Shown piece by piece: positions 32,375 through 40,983 of a stretch of 47,827 nucleotides of DNA. The notes below the pieces were generated by a model. It had not been told where the DNA came from and did no database searches. It saw nothing but the letters and a program-made list of their open reading frames with translations. How positions within the stretch are numbered: position 1 is the stretch's first letter; each line of letters starts with the position of its first letter. Source of the DNA: Streptomyces cahuitamycinicus (GTDB lineage: Bacteria > Actinomycetota > Actinomycetes > Streptomycetales > Streptomycetaceae); contig NZ_POUC01000015.1 in assembly GCF_002891435.1 (NCBI RefSeq), positions 1 through 47,827 of the forward strand. The letters are read 5' to 3'. The translations under genes and the position numbers were made by a program.

Positions 32375-32934
32375 CGACGACGATTCAGGAGAGTGACGTG
32401 ACGACCGGAGCCACCGTCTGGCTCACGGGTCTGCCGAGCGCCGGCAAGACCACGATCGCCCACGAGCTGGCCGGCCGGCTCCGCGAGGAGGGCCACCGGG
32501 TCGAGGTGCTCGACGGCGACGAGATCCGCGAGTTCCTCTCGGCGGGTCTCGGCTTCAGCCGCGAGGACCGGCACACCAACGTGCAGCGCATCGGCTTCGT
32601 CGCCGAACTGCTCGCCCGCAACGGCGTGCTGGCCCTCGTCCCGGTCATCGCGCCGTACCAGGACAGCCGGGAGGCGGTGCGCAAGCGGCACCAGGCGAAC
32701 GGCACCGGCTATGTCGAGGTGCATGTCGCGACGCCCGTCGAGGTGTGCAGCGAGCGTGACGTGAAGGGCCTGTACGCCAAGCAGGCCGCGGGCGAGCTCA
32801 CCGGGCTCACCGGGGTCGACGACCCGTACGAGGCGCCCGAGTCGCCCGACCTGCGCATCGAGTCGCAGAACCAGACCGTGCAGGAGTCCGCGGCCTCCGT
32901 GTTCGCCCTGCTGACCGAAAGGGGACTGGCATGA
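32371..32934 (+). CDS. cysC: Adenylyl-sulfate kinase
   Basis: The protein has 187 residues. The Walker A motif is GLPSAGKTT, followed by DGDEIREFLSAGLGFSREDR and IAPYQDSREAVRKRH, all standard for APS kinase, which phosphorylates APS to PAPS. ATG 32371 overlaps the cysH stop; GTG 32398, with CAGGAG upstream, is an alternative that loses nine residues. Because the reductase here is of the APS type, this kinase probably supplies PAPS for sulfotransfer rather than for reduction. Confidence 0.94.
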   Translation: MTTTIQESDVTTGATVWLTGLPSAGKTTIAHELAGRLREEGHRVEVLDGDEIREFLSAGLGFSREDRHTNVQRIGFVAELLARNGVLALVPVIAPYQDSREAVRKRHQANGTGYVEVHVATPVEVCSERDVKGLYAKQAAGELTGLTGVDDPYEAPESPDLRIESQNQTVQESAASVFALLTERGLA

Positions 32935-33866
32935 CGACCGCCGCCACCGTTTCCGAGGAGACCGGCAGCCCCTACGCGCTGTCGCACCTCGACGCCCTCG
33001 AGTCCGAGGCGGTGCACATCTTCCGCGAGGTGGCGGGCGAGTTCGAGCGGCCGGTGATCCTCTTCTCCGGCGGCAAGGACTCCATCGTCATGCTGCACCT
33101 GGCGCTGAAGGCCTTCCGGCCGGCGTCGGTGCCGTTCTCGCTGCTGCACGTGGACACCGGGCACAACTTCCCCGAGGTCCTCGACTACCGCGACCGCACG
33201 GTCGACAGGCACGGGCTGCGGCTGCACGTCGCGTCCGTGCAGGACTACATCGACCGCGGTGTCCTCAAGGAACGCCCGGACGGCACCCGCAACCCGCTGC
33301 AGACGCTGCCGCTGACCGAGAAGATCCAGGCGGAGAAGTTCGACGCCGTCTTCGGCGGCGGGCGCCGCGACGAGGAGAAGGCCCGGGCCAAGGAGCGGGT
33401 GTTCTCCCTGCGCGACGAGTTCTCCCAGTGGGACCCGCGCCGTCAGCGCCCGGAGCTGTGGAACCTGTACAACGGCCGGCACGCGCCCGGTGAGCACGTG
33501 CGCGTGTTCCCGCTGTCCAACTGGACCGAGCTGGACGTGTGGCAGTACATCGCCCGCGAGGGCATCGAACTGCCGCAGATCTACTACGCCCACGAGCGCG
33601 AGGTGTTCTCCCGCAGCGGCATGTGGCTGACCGCCGGCGAGTGGGGCGGGCCGAAGGACGGCGAGAGCGTCGAGAAGCGGCTCGTGCGCTACCGGACCGT
33701 GGGTGACATGTCCTGCACCGGCGCGGTGGACTCCGACGCCGACACCATCGAGAAGGTGATCGTGGAGATCGCCGCCTCCCGGCTCACCGAGCGGGGCGCC
33801 ACCCGCGCCGACGACAAGATGTCCGAGGCCGCGATGGAAGACCGCAAGCGCGAGGGGTACTTCTAG
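32931..33866 (+). CDS. cysD: Sulfate adenylyltransferase subunit 2
   Basis: The protein has 311 residues. The ATP-binding PP-loop is ILFSGGKDSIVMLHLALKAF. Other family blocks are VDTGHNFPEVLDYRD, FGGGRRDEEKARAKERVFS and the C-terminal DDKMSEAAMEDRKREGYF. Together with CysN it makes APS from ATP and sulfate. ATG 32931 overlaps the cysC stop (ATGA), and cysN starts two bases after its own stop. Confidence 0.96.
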   Translation: MTTAATVSEETGSPYALSHLDALESEAVHIFREVAGEFERPVILFSGGKDSIVMLHLALKAFRPASVPFSLLHVDTGHNFPEVLDYRDRTVDRHGLRLHVASVQDYIDRGVLKERPDGTRNPLQTLPLTEKIQAEKFDAVFGGGRRDEEKARAKERVFSLRDEFSQWDPRRQRPELWNLYNGRHAPGEHVRVFPLSNWTELDVWQYIAREGIELPQIYYAHEREVFSRSGMWLTAGEWGGPKDGESVEKRLVRYRTVGDMSCTGAVDSDADTIEKVIVEIAASRLTERGATRADDKMSEAAMEDRKREGYF

Positions 33867-33868
33867 AG

Positions 33869-35203
33869 ATGAGCACGATCACCACCGAGGAACTCGCGGA
33901 AACGACCCTTCTGCGGTTCGCCACCGCCGGCTCCGTCGACGACGGCAAGTCCACCCTCGTCGGGCGGCTGCTGCACGACTCCAAGTCGGTCCTGACCGAC
34001 CAGCTGGAGGCCGTGGAACGCGTCTCCGCGAGCCGCGGCCAGGAGGCGCCGGACCTCGCGCTGCTGACGGACGGCCTGCGGGCCGAGCGGGAGCAGGGCA
34101 TCACCATCGACGTGGCGTACCGCTACTTCGCCACCCCCCGGCGGCGGTTCATCCTCGCCGACACCCCGGGCCATGTGCAGTACACGCGCAACATGGTCAC
34201 CGGCGCCTCCACCGCCGAGCTGACGGTGATCCTCGTCGACGCCCGTAACGGCGTCGTCGAGCAGACCCGCCGGCACGCGGCCATCGCCGCCCTGCTGCGC
34301 GTCCCGCACGCGGTCCTCGCCGTCAACAAGATGGACCTCGTCGGCTACGACGAGAAGGTGTTCGCGGCGATCGCCGAGGAGTTCACGGCGTACGCGACCG
34401 AACTCGGCGTCCCCGAGGTCACCGCCATCCCGATCTCGGCGCTCGTCGGCGACAACGTCGTGGAGCCTTCCGCGAACATGGACTGGTACGGCGGCCCGAC
34501 CGTGCTGGAGCACCTGGAGACGGTCCCGGTCGCGCACGACCTGAGCCACTGCCACGCCCGGCTGCCCGTGCAGTATGTGATCCGGCCGCAGAGCCCGGAC
34601 CACCCCGACTACCGGGGATACGCCGGTCAGATCGCGGCCGGTTCCTTCCACGTGGGTGAGTCCGTCACGGTGCTGCCGTCGGGCCGCGCCTCGAAGATCT
34701 CCGGTATCGACCTGCTGGGCGAGCCGGTGGACGTGGCCTGGACGACGCAGTCGGTGACCCTCCTGCTGGAGGACGACATCGACATCTCGCGCGGCGACCT
34801 GATCGTGCCGAGCAAGGACGCGCCCGCCACGACGCAGGACATCGAGGCGACCGTCTGCCATGTCGCCGACGCCCCGCTGACGGTCGGCCACCGGGTGCTG
34901 CTCAAGCACGGCACCCGCACGGTCAAGGCGATCGTCAAGGACATCCCGTCCCGCCTCACGCTCGACGACCTGTCCCTGCACCCGCACCCGGGACAGCTCA
35001 TCGCCAACGACATCGGCCGGGTGAAGATCCGCACCGCCGAGCCGCTGCCGGTCGACTCCTACGCCGACTCGCGCCGCACCGGCTCCTTCATCCTGATCGA
35101 CCCGAACGACGGCCAGACCCTCACCGCCGGGATGGTCGGCGAGTCCTTCGCGGCCCCGGAACCGGTCAAGGACGGCTCCGAGGACGACGGGTGGGACTTC
35201 TGA
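33869..35203 (+). CDS. cysN: Sulfate adenylyltransferase subunit 1 (GTPase)
   Basis: The protein has 444 residues. The GTPase motifs are GSVDDGKSTLVGRLL (G1), DTPGHVQYTRNM (G3) and AVNKMDL (G4), followed by EF-Tu-like beta-barrel domains. It drives APS synthesis by GTP hydrolysis in complex with CysD. There is no fused APS kinase domain; cysC is separate here. Confidence 0.96.
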   Translation: MSTITTEELAETTLLRFATAGSVDDGKSTLVGRLLHDSKSVLTDQLEAVERVSASRGQEAPDLALLTDGLRAEREQGITIDVAYRYFATPRRRFILADTPGHVQYTRNMVTGASTAELTVILVDARNGVVEQTRRHAAIAALLRVPHAVLAVNKMDLVGYDEKVFAAIAEEFTAYATELGVPEVTAIPISALVGDNVVEPSANMDWYGGPTVLEHLETVPVAHDLSHCHARLPVQYVIRPQSPDHPDYRGYAGQIAAGSFHVGESVTVLPSGRASKISGIDLLGEPVDVAWTTQSVTLLLEDDIDISRGDLIVPSKDAPATTQDIEATVCHVADAPLTVGHRVLLKHGTRTVKAIVKDIPSRLTLDDLSLHPHPGQLIANDIGRVKIRTAEPLPVDSYADSRRTGSFILIDPNDGQTLTAGMVGESFAAPEPVKDGSEDDGWDF

Positions 35204-35204
35204 C

Positions 35205-35309
35205 ATGACCTCCCCCGACTTCTACTCGATGTTCGCCAAGGAGGGCGGCCGCGTCGGCAGCGGTGCCTTGGGCAGCGGGCAGGGCGGAGTGGCGCGATGT
35301 GTGCGCTGA
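35205..35309 (+). CDS. Short ORF after cysN (34 residues), unknown
   Basis: Begins one base after the cysN stop: MTSPDFYSMFAKEGGRVGSG, then ALGSGQGGVARCVR. Codon use (G or C at most third positions) resembles the neighbours. No domain is recognisable. It may be a genuine small protein or a chance ORF; its abutting position favours translation. Confidence 0.45.
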   Translation: MTSPDFYSMFAKEGGRVGSGALGSGQGGVARCVR

Positions 35310-35386
35310 CGTACGCGCACTGCCCGCGCGCCCTCACCCCCCACCGCCGTAGACGAAAACCCGCCGACCTCCCGGCCACGACCTGA
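35297..35386 (+). CDS. Overlapping short Cys-containing ORF (29 residues), possible leader of the importer genes
   Basis: ATG 35297 has GGAG seven bases upstream and overlaps the end of the previous short ORF in another frame. It begins MCALTYAHCPRAL and ends 40 bases before the binding-protein start. The two early Cys codons would suit a Cys-sensing leader, but this is speculative. Confidence 0.25.
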   Translation: MCALTYAHCPRALTPHRRRRKPADLPATT

Positions 35387-35426
35387 TCGGAACGTGACCG
35401 CCGGGCCTCCGAGAGGACCACCTCCC

Positions 35427-36530
35427 GTGCCTGCTCCATCCGCTCTGCGCCGCGGCCTCGCGGTCATCGCCGCGCTCCCCCTGCTCACGCTGGCCGCCTG
35501 CGGCTACGGCTCCCAGGCCAAGGACGACGGCACCGCCGAGGTCGCGGCCGGGGCGAAGAAGATCGAGGGTCTCGACAGCGTCAGGATCGGCTACTTCGGC
35601 AACCTCACCCACGGCACCGCTCTGGTGGGTGTGCAGAAGGGCTTCTTCCAGAAGGCTCTCGGCGCCACGAAGGCCGAGCCGGCCGTCTTCAACGCCGGCC
35701 CCTCGGAGATCGAGGCGCTCAACTCCGGTTCCATCGACATCGGCTGGATCGGCCCCTCCCCCGCGATCAACGGCTACACCAAGTCGGCGGGCAAGAACCT
35801 GCGCATCATCGGCGGTTCGGCGTCCGGCGGGGTGAAGCTCGTGGTGAACCCGGACAAGATCAAGTCGCTGAAGGACGTCGAGGGCAAGCGGATCGCGACC
35901 CCACAGCTCGGCAACACGCAGGACGTGGCCTTCCTCAACTGGGCCGCGGAACAGGGCTGGAAGGTCGACCCGCAGAGCGGCAAGGGTGACGTCACGGTCG
36001 TCCGCAGCGACAACAAGGTCACCCCGGACGCCTTCAAGGCCGGGTCGGTCGACGGCGCCTGGGTGCCGGAGCCGACCGCGTCGAAGCTGGTCGCCGAGGG
36101 CGGCAAGGTGCTGCTCGACGAGTCGGCGCTGTGGCCGGACAAGAAGTTCGTGATCACGAACATCATCGTGCGGCAGGACTTCCTGAAGGAGCACCCGAAG
36201 GTCGTCGAGGCGGTGCTCAAGGGCTCGGTCGAGACCAACAAGTGGATCAACGCCAACCAGGACGCGGCGAAGGAAGCGGCGAACAAGCGGCTGGAGGAGG
36301 ACTCCGGCAAGGCGCTGCCGGCCGATGTGCTCGACCCGGCGTGGAAGTCGATCCGGTTCACCGACGACCCGCTGGCCTCCACCCTCGGCACCGAGGCTGA
36401 GCACGCGGTGAAGGCAGGGCTGCTGGAGACCCCGGGCCTGAAGGGCATCTACGACCTCGCGCCGCTGAACAAGGTCCTGAAGGCCGAGGGCGAGCCCACG
36501 GTCGACGACGCCGGCCTCGGCGTGAAGTAA
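35427..36530 (+). CDS. Sulfonate/taurine-type ABC transporter binding lipoprotein
   Basis: The protein has 367 residues. The signal (RRGLAVIAALPLLTLAAC) ends in a lipobox with Cys near residue 25. The mature part opens VRIGYFGNLTHGTALVGVQK and has FNAGPSEIEALNSGSIDIGW, typical of SsuA/TauA-type binding proteins. GTG 35427 has GAGAGGA nine bases upstream; GTG 35394 would add residues before the signal and is less likely. It starts the importer part of the sulfur operon. No sulfonate monooxygenase gene is present, so the true substrate (sulfate or sulfonate) is open. Confidence 0.88.
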   Translation: MPAPSALRRGLAVIAALPLLTLAACGYGSQAKDDGTAEVAAGAKKIEGLDSVRIGYFGNLTHGTALVGVQKGFFQKALGATKAEPAVFNAGPSEIEALNSGSIDIGWIGPSPAINGYTKSAGKNLRIIGGSASGGVKLVVNPDKIKSLKDVEGKRIATPQLGNTQDVAFLNWAAEQGWKVDPQSGKGDVTVVRSDNKVTPDAFKAGSVDGAWVPEPTASKLVAEGGKVLLDESALWPDKKFVITNIIVRQDFLKEHPKVVEAVLKGSVETNKWINANQDAAKEAANKRLEEDSGKALPADVLDPAWKSIRFTDDPLASTLGTEAEHAVKAGLLETPGLKGIYDLAPLNKVLKAEGEPTVDDAGLGVK

Positions 36531-36579
36531 GCCCGCACCCCGAAGCCGCATTGTGAACAGTTCCCAGGAGGTGACGACC

Positions 36580-37368
36580 ATGGCCACGACCCTCGCCAAG
36601 GCCGCCGACGGCACCGAGTCGGCCACGCACGCCGCCCGGATCGACCACGTGTCGAAGTCGTTCGCGGGCCCCGCCGGGCAGCAGCTCGTCCTGGACGACA
36701 TCACCCTCGATGTCGCGCCCGGAGAGTTCGTCACCCTCCTGGGGGCCTCGGGCTGCGGCAAGTCCACGCTGCTCAACCTGGTGGCGGGCCTCGACCGCCC
36801 CAGCGCCGGCGAGATCGCCACGGACGGCCGTCCGGCGCTGATGTTCCAGGAGCACGCGCTGTTCCCGTGGCTGACCGCGGGCAAGAACATCGAACTCGCC
36901 CTGAAGCTGCGGGGCATGCCGAAGGCCGAGCGCCGGGAGCGGGCCGAGGAGCTGCTCGAGCTGGTGCGGCTGAAGGGCGCGTACGGCAAGCGGGTGCACG
37001 AGCTGTCGGGCGGTATGCGCCAGCGCGTCGCCCTGGCCCGCGCGCTCGCCCAGGAGAGCAACCTGCTGCTGATGGACGAGCCGTTCGCGGCGCTGGACGC
37101 CATCACACGGGACGTGCTGCACGACGAGCTGACCCGCATCTGGCGCGAGACGCAGGTGTCCGTCCTGTTCGTCACGCACAACGTGCGCGAGGCGGTCCGG
37201 CTCGCGCAGCGCGTGGTGCTGCTGTCCTCCCGCCCGGGGCGGATCGCGCGTGAGTGGACCGTGGGCATTCCGCATCCGCGCCGCATCGAGGACACCGCCG
37301 TGGCGGAGCTGTCCGTCGAGATCACCGAAGAACTGCGTGGGGAGATCCGCCGTCATGGCCAGCACTGA
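36580..37368 (+). CDS. ABC transporter ATPase (sulfonate/nitrate type)
   Basis: The protein has 262 residues. Walker A is GASGCGKST, the signature is LSGGMRQRVALARAL, and Walker B is NLLLMDEPFAALD, followed by the switch His in FVTHNVREA. The Q-loop is FQEHALFPW. It energises the importer with the binding protein and permease on either side. ATG 36580 has a near-perfect AGGAGGTG site. The next gene overlaps it by 14 bases. Confidence 0.94.
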   Translation: MATTLAKAADGTESATHAARIDHVSKSFAGPAGQQLVLDDITLDVAPGEFVTLLGASGCGKSTLLNLVAGLDRPSAGEIATDGRPALMFQEHALFPWLTAGKNIELALKLRGMPKAERRERAEELLELVRLKGAYGKRVHELSGGMRQRVALARALAQESNLLLMDEPFAALDAITRDVLHDELTRIWRETQVSVLFVTHNVREAVRLAQRVVLLSSRPGRIAREWTVGIPHPRRIEDTAVAELSVEITEELRGEIRRHGQH

Positions 37369-38251
37369 TTCGACGACCGTCGCCAAGGACGGCAGCGATC
37401 TCGCCGGGCTGGAGGCGGGCCTCGACGCGCTGGAGACGCGGCAGACGCTCCGCACGCCGTTCCGGCAGACCTTCGTCCAGAAGATCCTGCCGCCCCTCCT
37501 CGCCGTCGCGCTGGTCCTGGCGGTCTGGCAGGCGCTCGTCTCCTTCAAGATCGTCGACGACCCGACCAAGCTGCCCGCGCCGTCCGCGGTGTGGGACGTG
37601 GTCGAGACGGCGTGGCTCCAGGGCGAGTTGCTCGGCTACATCTGGACCAGCGTCTCGCGCGGTCTGCTCGGCTTCTGCTTCGCCCTGCTGATCGGCACGC
37701 CGCTGGGCCTGATCGTGGCCCGCGTGAAGTTCATCCGCGCGGCGATCGGTCCGATCCTGTCGGGCCTGCAGTCCCTGCCGTCGGTCGCCTGGGTGCCGCC
37801 GGCGGTGATCTGGCTGGGTCTGAACAACTCGATGATGTACGCCGTGATCCTGCTCGGCGCGGTCCCGTCCATCGCCAACGGCCTGGTGTCCGGCGTCGAC
37901 CAGGTGCCGCCGCTGTTCCTGCGCGCGGGGCGCACGCTCGGCGCCACGGGCCTGAAGGGCACCTGGCACATCGTCCTGCCCGCCGCCCTGCCCGGCTATG
38001 TGGCGGGCCTGAAGCAGGGCTGGGCCTTCTCCTGGCGCTCCCTGATGGCCGCGGAGATCATCGCGTCCTTCCCCGACCTCGGCGTCGGCCTCGGGCAGCT
38101 GCTGGAGAACGGCCGCAACGCCAGCGACATGGCGATGGTGTTCGAGGCGATCCTCCTGATCCTGATCGTCGGCATCGCCATCGACCTGCTGATCTTCAGC
38201 CCGCTGGAGCGGTGGGTGCTGCGCAGCCGCGGCCTGCTGGTGAAGAGCTGA
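37355..38251 (+). CDS. ABC transporter permease (sulfonate/nitrate type)
   Basis: The protein has 298 residues. A cytoplasmic N-terminus (about 1-45) is followed by six predicted membrane segments and a coupling loop (RAGRTLGATGLKGTWHIVLP). The motif SLPSVAWVPPAVIWLGL is typical of SsuC/TauC-type permeases. ATG 37355 lies inside the ATPase gene with GGGGAG upstream, so the two are coupled. Confidence 0.93.
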   Translation: MASTDSTTVAKDGSDLAGLEAGLDALETRQTLRTPFRQTFVQKILPPLLAVALVLAVWQALVSFKIVDDPTKLPAPSAVWDVVETAWLQGELLGYIWTSVSRGLLGFCFALLIGTPLGLIVARVKFIRAAIGPILSGLQSLPSVAWVPPAVIWLGLNNSMMYAVILLGAVPSIANGLVSGVDQVPPLFLRAGRTLGATGLKGTWHIVLPAALPGYVAGLKQGWAFSWRSLMAAEIIASFPDLGVGLGQLLENGRNASDMAMVFEAILLILIVGIAIDLLIFSPLERWVLRSRGLLVKS

Positions 38252-38256
38252 GTCCC

Positions 38257-39009
38257 ATGACGAACCAGCCCGTTCTCCTCGTCATCGCCCACGGCAGCCG
38301 CGACCCGCGCCATGCCGCGACGGTGCACGCCCTGGTGCGCCGGGTGCGGGCGACGCGCCCCGACGTACGGGTGGAGACGGGCTTCCTGGACTTCAACGTC
38401 CCCTCGGTGCAGGGGGTCCTGGAGTCCCTGGCGGTGCAGGGCGTGCGCGACGTCGTCGCCCTGCCCCTCCTGCTCACCCGGGCGTTCCACGCGAAGGCGG
38501 ACATCCCCGCGGTCCTCGCGGACGCGCCGCCGCAGCTGCGCATCCACCAGGCGGACGTCCTGGGCCCCTCCCCCCTGCTCACGGCGGCCCTGGAGCGACG
38601 CCTCCACGAGGCGGGGCTGACCCCCGCCGACAAGTCCTCGACCGGGGTCGTCCTGGCCTCGGCGGGGTCCACCGACCCGGAGGCGATCGCAGTGATCGCA
38701 GAAATCGCGCGGGAGTGGCGGCACACCGGTTGGTGCGCCGTGCGGCCTGCGTTCGCCTCCGCTGGTTCTCCCGCGGGGTTCCCGCGCACCGAGGACGCGG
38801 TCCGCGAACTCAGGACTCTGGGCTGCTCCCGGGTCGCCGTCGCCCCGTACGTCCTGGCTCCCGGATTCCTCCCGGACCGCATCGCCCGGGGCGCCGCGCA
38901 GGCGGATGTCCTGGCGGACGTCCTGGGCCCGGCCCCCGAGGTGGCGCGGGTGGTGCTGGAACGGTACGAGGCGGCACGGATGCCGTTGCCTGCGGCCGTG
39001 AGCGCCTGA
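38257..39009 (+). CDS. Sirohydrochlorin chelatase (CbiX-type)
   Basis: The protein has 250 residues in two related halves. The N-terminal half opens LLVIAHGSRDPRHAAT, where the His is the expected metal-handling residue, and has PLLLTRAFHAKADIP. The second half (VLASAGSTDPEA, VAPYVLAPGFLPDRI) is similar. Such proteins insert Fe2+ (or Co2+) into sirohydrochlorin. Placed last in the sulfur operon, it would supply sirohaem for the sulfite reductase. ATG 38257 is five bases after the permease stop. Confidence 0.9.
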   Translation: MTNQPVLLVIAHGSRDPRHAATVHALVRRVRATRPDVRVETGFLDFNVPSVQGVLESLAVQGVRDVVALPLLLTRAFHAKADIPAVLADAPPQLRIHQADVLGPSPLLTAALERRLHEAGLTPADKSSTGVVLASAGSTDPEAIAVIAEIAREWRHTGWCAVRPAFASAGSPAGFPRTEDAVRELRTLGCSRVAVAPYVLAPGFLPDRIARGAAQADVLADVLGPAPEVARVVLERYEAARMPLPAAVSA

Positions 39010-39414
39010 CGACTTCCCCGGCCCGGCCCGCGAACTCGGCTCGTCGGCGCCGCCGTCCGGGGCGTCACGATCGGCCTTGTGCCCGGCGGTTGACCGGGTA
39101 GCGTCGGAGAGCGACGCTGCCCCCTCGTCCCGGCGCCGCTGAGCAGCAGGAAGTCGAGCGCGGTGGTATGCGGCACCGTGTCGTCTTCCTCGTGGACACC
39201 TGCTCGGCCGGCGTGGCGACAGGCAGGCAGCCGTTCACCGAGATCGACGCGGACCGGGGGGCCCTGGGCCCTGGGTGCCGCCGTCAGCAACCCTGGAGTC
39301 GAGGAACTGCCGGAGATCAGTATCGCGCCGGCCTGGCCGCACGGCGTGCGCGACTACCTGCGCCACCGCACGGTGTCCGAGGCCATCACGACAGGGATGC
39401 GGACGGGCTGACCG
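39010..39414. other. Intergenic stretch with a gene remnant
   Basis: Apart from the probable pseudogene at 39168-39411, nothing else is recognisable. A TTGACC at 39090-39095 has no good -10 partner. Confidence 0.4.
39168..39411 (+). pseudogene. Probable frameshifted remnant, caspase-like (VDTCSAG) start
   Basis: One frame reads RHRVVFLVDTCSAGVATGR and loses sense near 39262-39275, in a GGGCCCTGGGCCCTGGG tract. A second frame then reads WALGAAVSNPGVEELPEISI and runs to a stop at 39411. The DTCSAG stretch resembles the catalytic Cys region of caspase-like (C14) peptidases. A partial gene with one frameshift explains both; assignment is tentative. Confidence 0.3.
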
Positions 39415-40242
39415 TCACGCCGCCGGTTCCTCGTGGGGTTCCGGCTGGAGGGCGAAGGAGTACGGGGCCCAGGGGCCGGTGATCTCCACACGGAGGCCGG
39501 GGACGCCCCGGGCTGCCGCGAGGATGCCCGCGCGGAAGGCGACGACGCGCTCGGCCGGGACGAGGTAGGCGTCGTTGGCGACGTTGGTGCCGGGGGCCGA
39601 GCCCGCCAGGCTGCCGCGTTCGGGGGTGTGGGCGACGCGGTCGACGGCGAGGGTTCCGGCCGTTTCGGCGAGGCGGCCCGCGGCCTGCGCGACCGTACGC
39701 CAGGCCTCCTCGTTCCTGCGCTGTCTGCGACGGCGGATCACCTGGTAGGCGCGGCCCACTCCGAGGCCGGTGACCGGCTCCTGCGCGGGCTCCGGGTCGG
39801 CCTCGGGCGGGGTGATGTCCGGGGCGGCGTAGATCTTGACGCCGAGTTCGACATGGCCCGTGAGGCGGTCGAGGAGGGAGAGGAAGTAGCCGCGGCGGGT
39901 GTCGAGGGCCTGGCGGGCGCGGTCCTCGTCGGGGAAGACGGTGGCCAGGCGCAGGGGCAGCACGGCGGCACCGGAGGCGACCAGGGCGGCCACCACGGCG
40001 TGGTGGGAGCGGACCGTGGACTCCAGCCAGTCCACGTCGGCGAGGTGGGCCTGCAGGGGAGCGTCGGCGTAGTCGGCCGGCGGGACGTGGCCGACGGCGA
40101 AGGCGAGCTGGGGGCCGCTGAAGGCCGGGGCGACCAGGTGGATCGGCTCTCCGGCGACACCGCGCAGGTGGGCCGTGGCCGCCGCGGCCTCGGGCGTGCG
40201 GCGCAGGACCGCGTAGGTGTAGACGAGGTTCGTGTCGCTCAT
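39415..40242 (-). CDS. GvpL/GvpF-family gas vesicle protein (orphan)
   Basis: The protein has 275 residues. It matches the GvpL/F family: VYTYAVLRR near the start, GPQLAFAVGHV, a HHAVVAALVASGAAVLPLRLAT block and the C-terminal VEITGPWAPYSF. These are minor gas-vesicle structural or accessory proteins. No gvpA or other gvp gene lies in the window, so it is an orphan and may have another role. ATG 40242 has AGGAG ten bases upstream. Its 3' end abuts the pseudogene. Confidence 0.85.
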   Translation of the reverse strand: MSDTNLVYTYAVLRRTPEAAAATAHLRGVAGEPIHLVAPAFSGPQLAFAVGHVPPADYADAPLQAHLADVDWLESTVRSHHAVVAALVASGAAVLPLRLATVFPDEDRARQALDTRRGYFLSLLDRLTGHVELGVKIYAAPDITPPEADPEPAQEPVTGLGVGRAYQVIRRRRQRRNEEAWRTVAQAAGRLAETAGTLAVDRVAHTPERGSLAGSAPGTNVANDAYLVPAERVVAFRAGILAAARGVPGLRVEITGPWAPYSFALQPEPHEEPAA

Positions 40243-40608
40243 GACTGCGGGCTCCTGTCGGTGGCCGTGCGATTCCTCTCGCGAGACTCCGTTCTCGTGC
40301 CGTCCGTCCCTAGGTACGCGGGGGACGGCACAGGCGTTCACGGGAACGGCCGGCGGGTTGGCCTTGCCCCAGGGGGGCAGGGCCGGGGGCCCGGAATGGG
40401 CGACGCCTTATTCCCGTGGCGGACGCCGTACGGCGATCCCGGGGACCTCGGCGGGGAAGGGGCTGCCCCGTGAGCCGCAGGCCGACCGCGACGGTCGGGG
40501 GCCTGGTCATCCACCGGGGCGAGGGCGGCCTCTTCGCTTCGGGGACCCGCGGCTGACCGTGCCGGCCGAGATCACATCGCACACGCCCCGCCTGGGGGGG
40601 CCGCCGTG
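40243..40608. other. Intergenic region upstream of the GvpL/F gene
   Basis: No gene was found. It has a perfect TCTCGCGAGA palindrome (40277-40286), 35 bases before the GvpL/F start, and a small hairpin (CCGACC / GGTCGG, 40482-40498). Confidence 0.45.
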
Positions 40609-40983
40609 TCACGTTGCCCGTGTGCTGAACGGGGTCGCCTGGTGGAAGTAGAGCAGCCAGCGGCCCTCGGTGCGCCGCCACAGTGAACTGCGGTGTGCGC
40701 GGCTGCCGTCGTACTCGGTGTCGTAGGTGAGGTGGACCAGGTCGGGGGCGAGCTGCACGCCTCTCAGGGCGGAGACGGCGACGGGCTCGGCGCCGGGCTC
40801 GGCGGTGGCGGCCAGGGAGGCGATGATGGCGGCCCGGCTCCAGTGCCGGCCGGAGGCTCCGAACTCGTGGAAGTCGGGGTGCAGCAGCGCCCCGACCCGC
40901 TCGGGTGACCGGCGGACCTTCGGGGTGAGCAGGGCGAGTTCGCCCTCCATCGCGGACTCGACGGCCGGGTTGCGCTCAGGCAC
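40609..40983 (-). CDS. DUF4440/SnoaL-like (NTF2-fold) small protein
   Basis: The protein has 124 residues: ELALLTPKVRRSPERVGALL, HPDFHEFGASGRHWSR, then a beta-rich end with SSLWRRTEGRWLLYFHQATP. This is the NTF2-like DUF4440 fold, found in enzymes and binding proteins of many kinds; no catalytic role can be assigned. GTG 40983 overlaps the end of the DUF1697 gene by eight bases and has GGAG nine bases upstream, so the two are coupled. Confidence 0.8.
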   Translation of the reverse strand: MPERNPAVESAMEGELALLTPKVRRSPERVGALLHPDFHEFGASGRHWSRAAIIASLAATAEPGAEPVAVSALRGVQLAPDLVHLTYDTEYDGSRAHRSSLWRRTEGRWLLYFHQATPFSTRAT

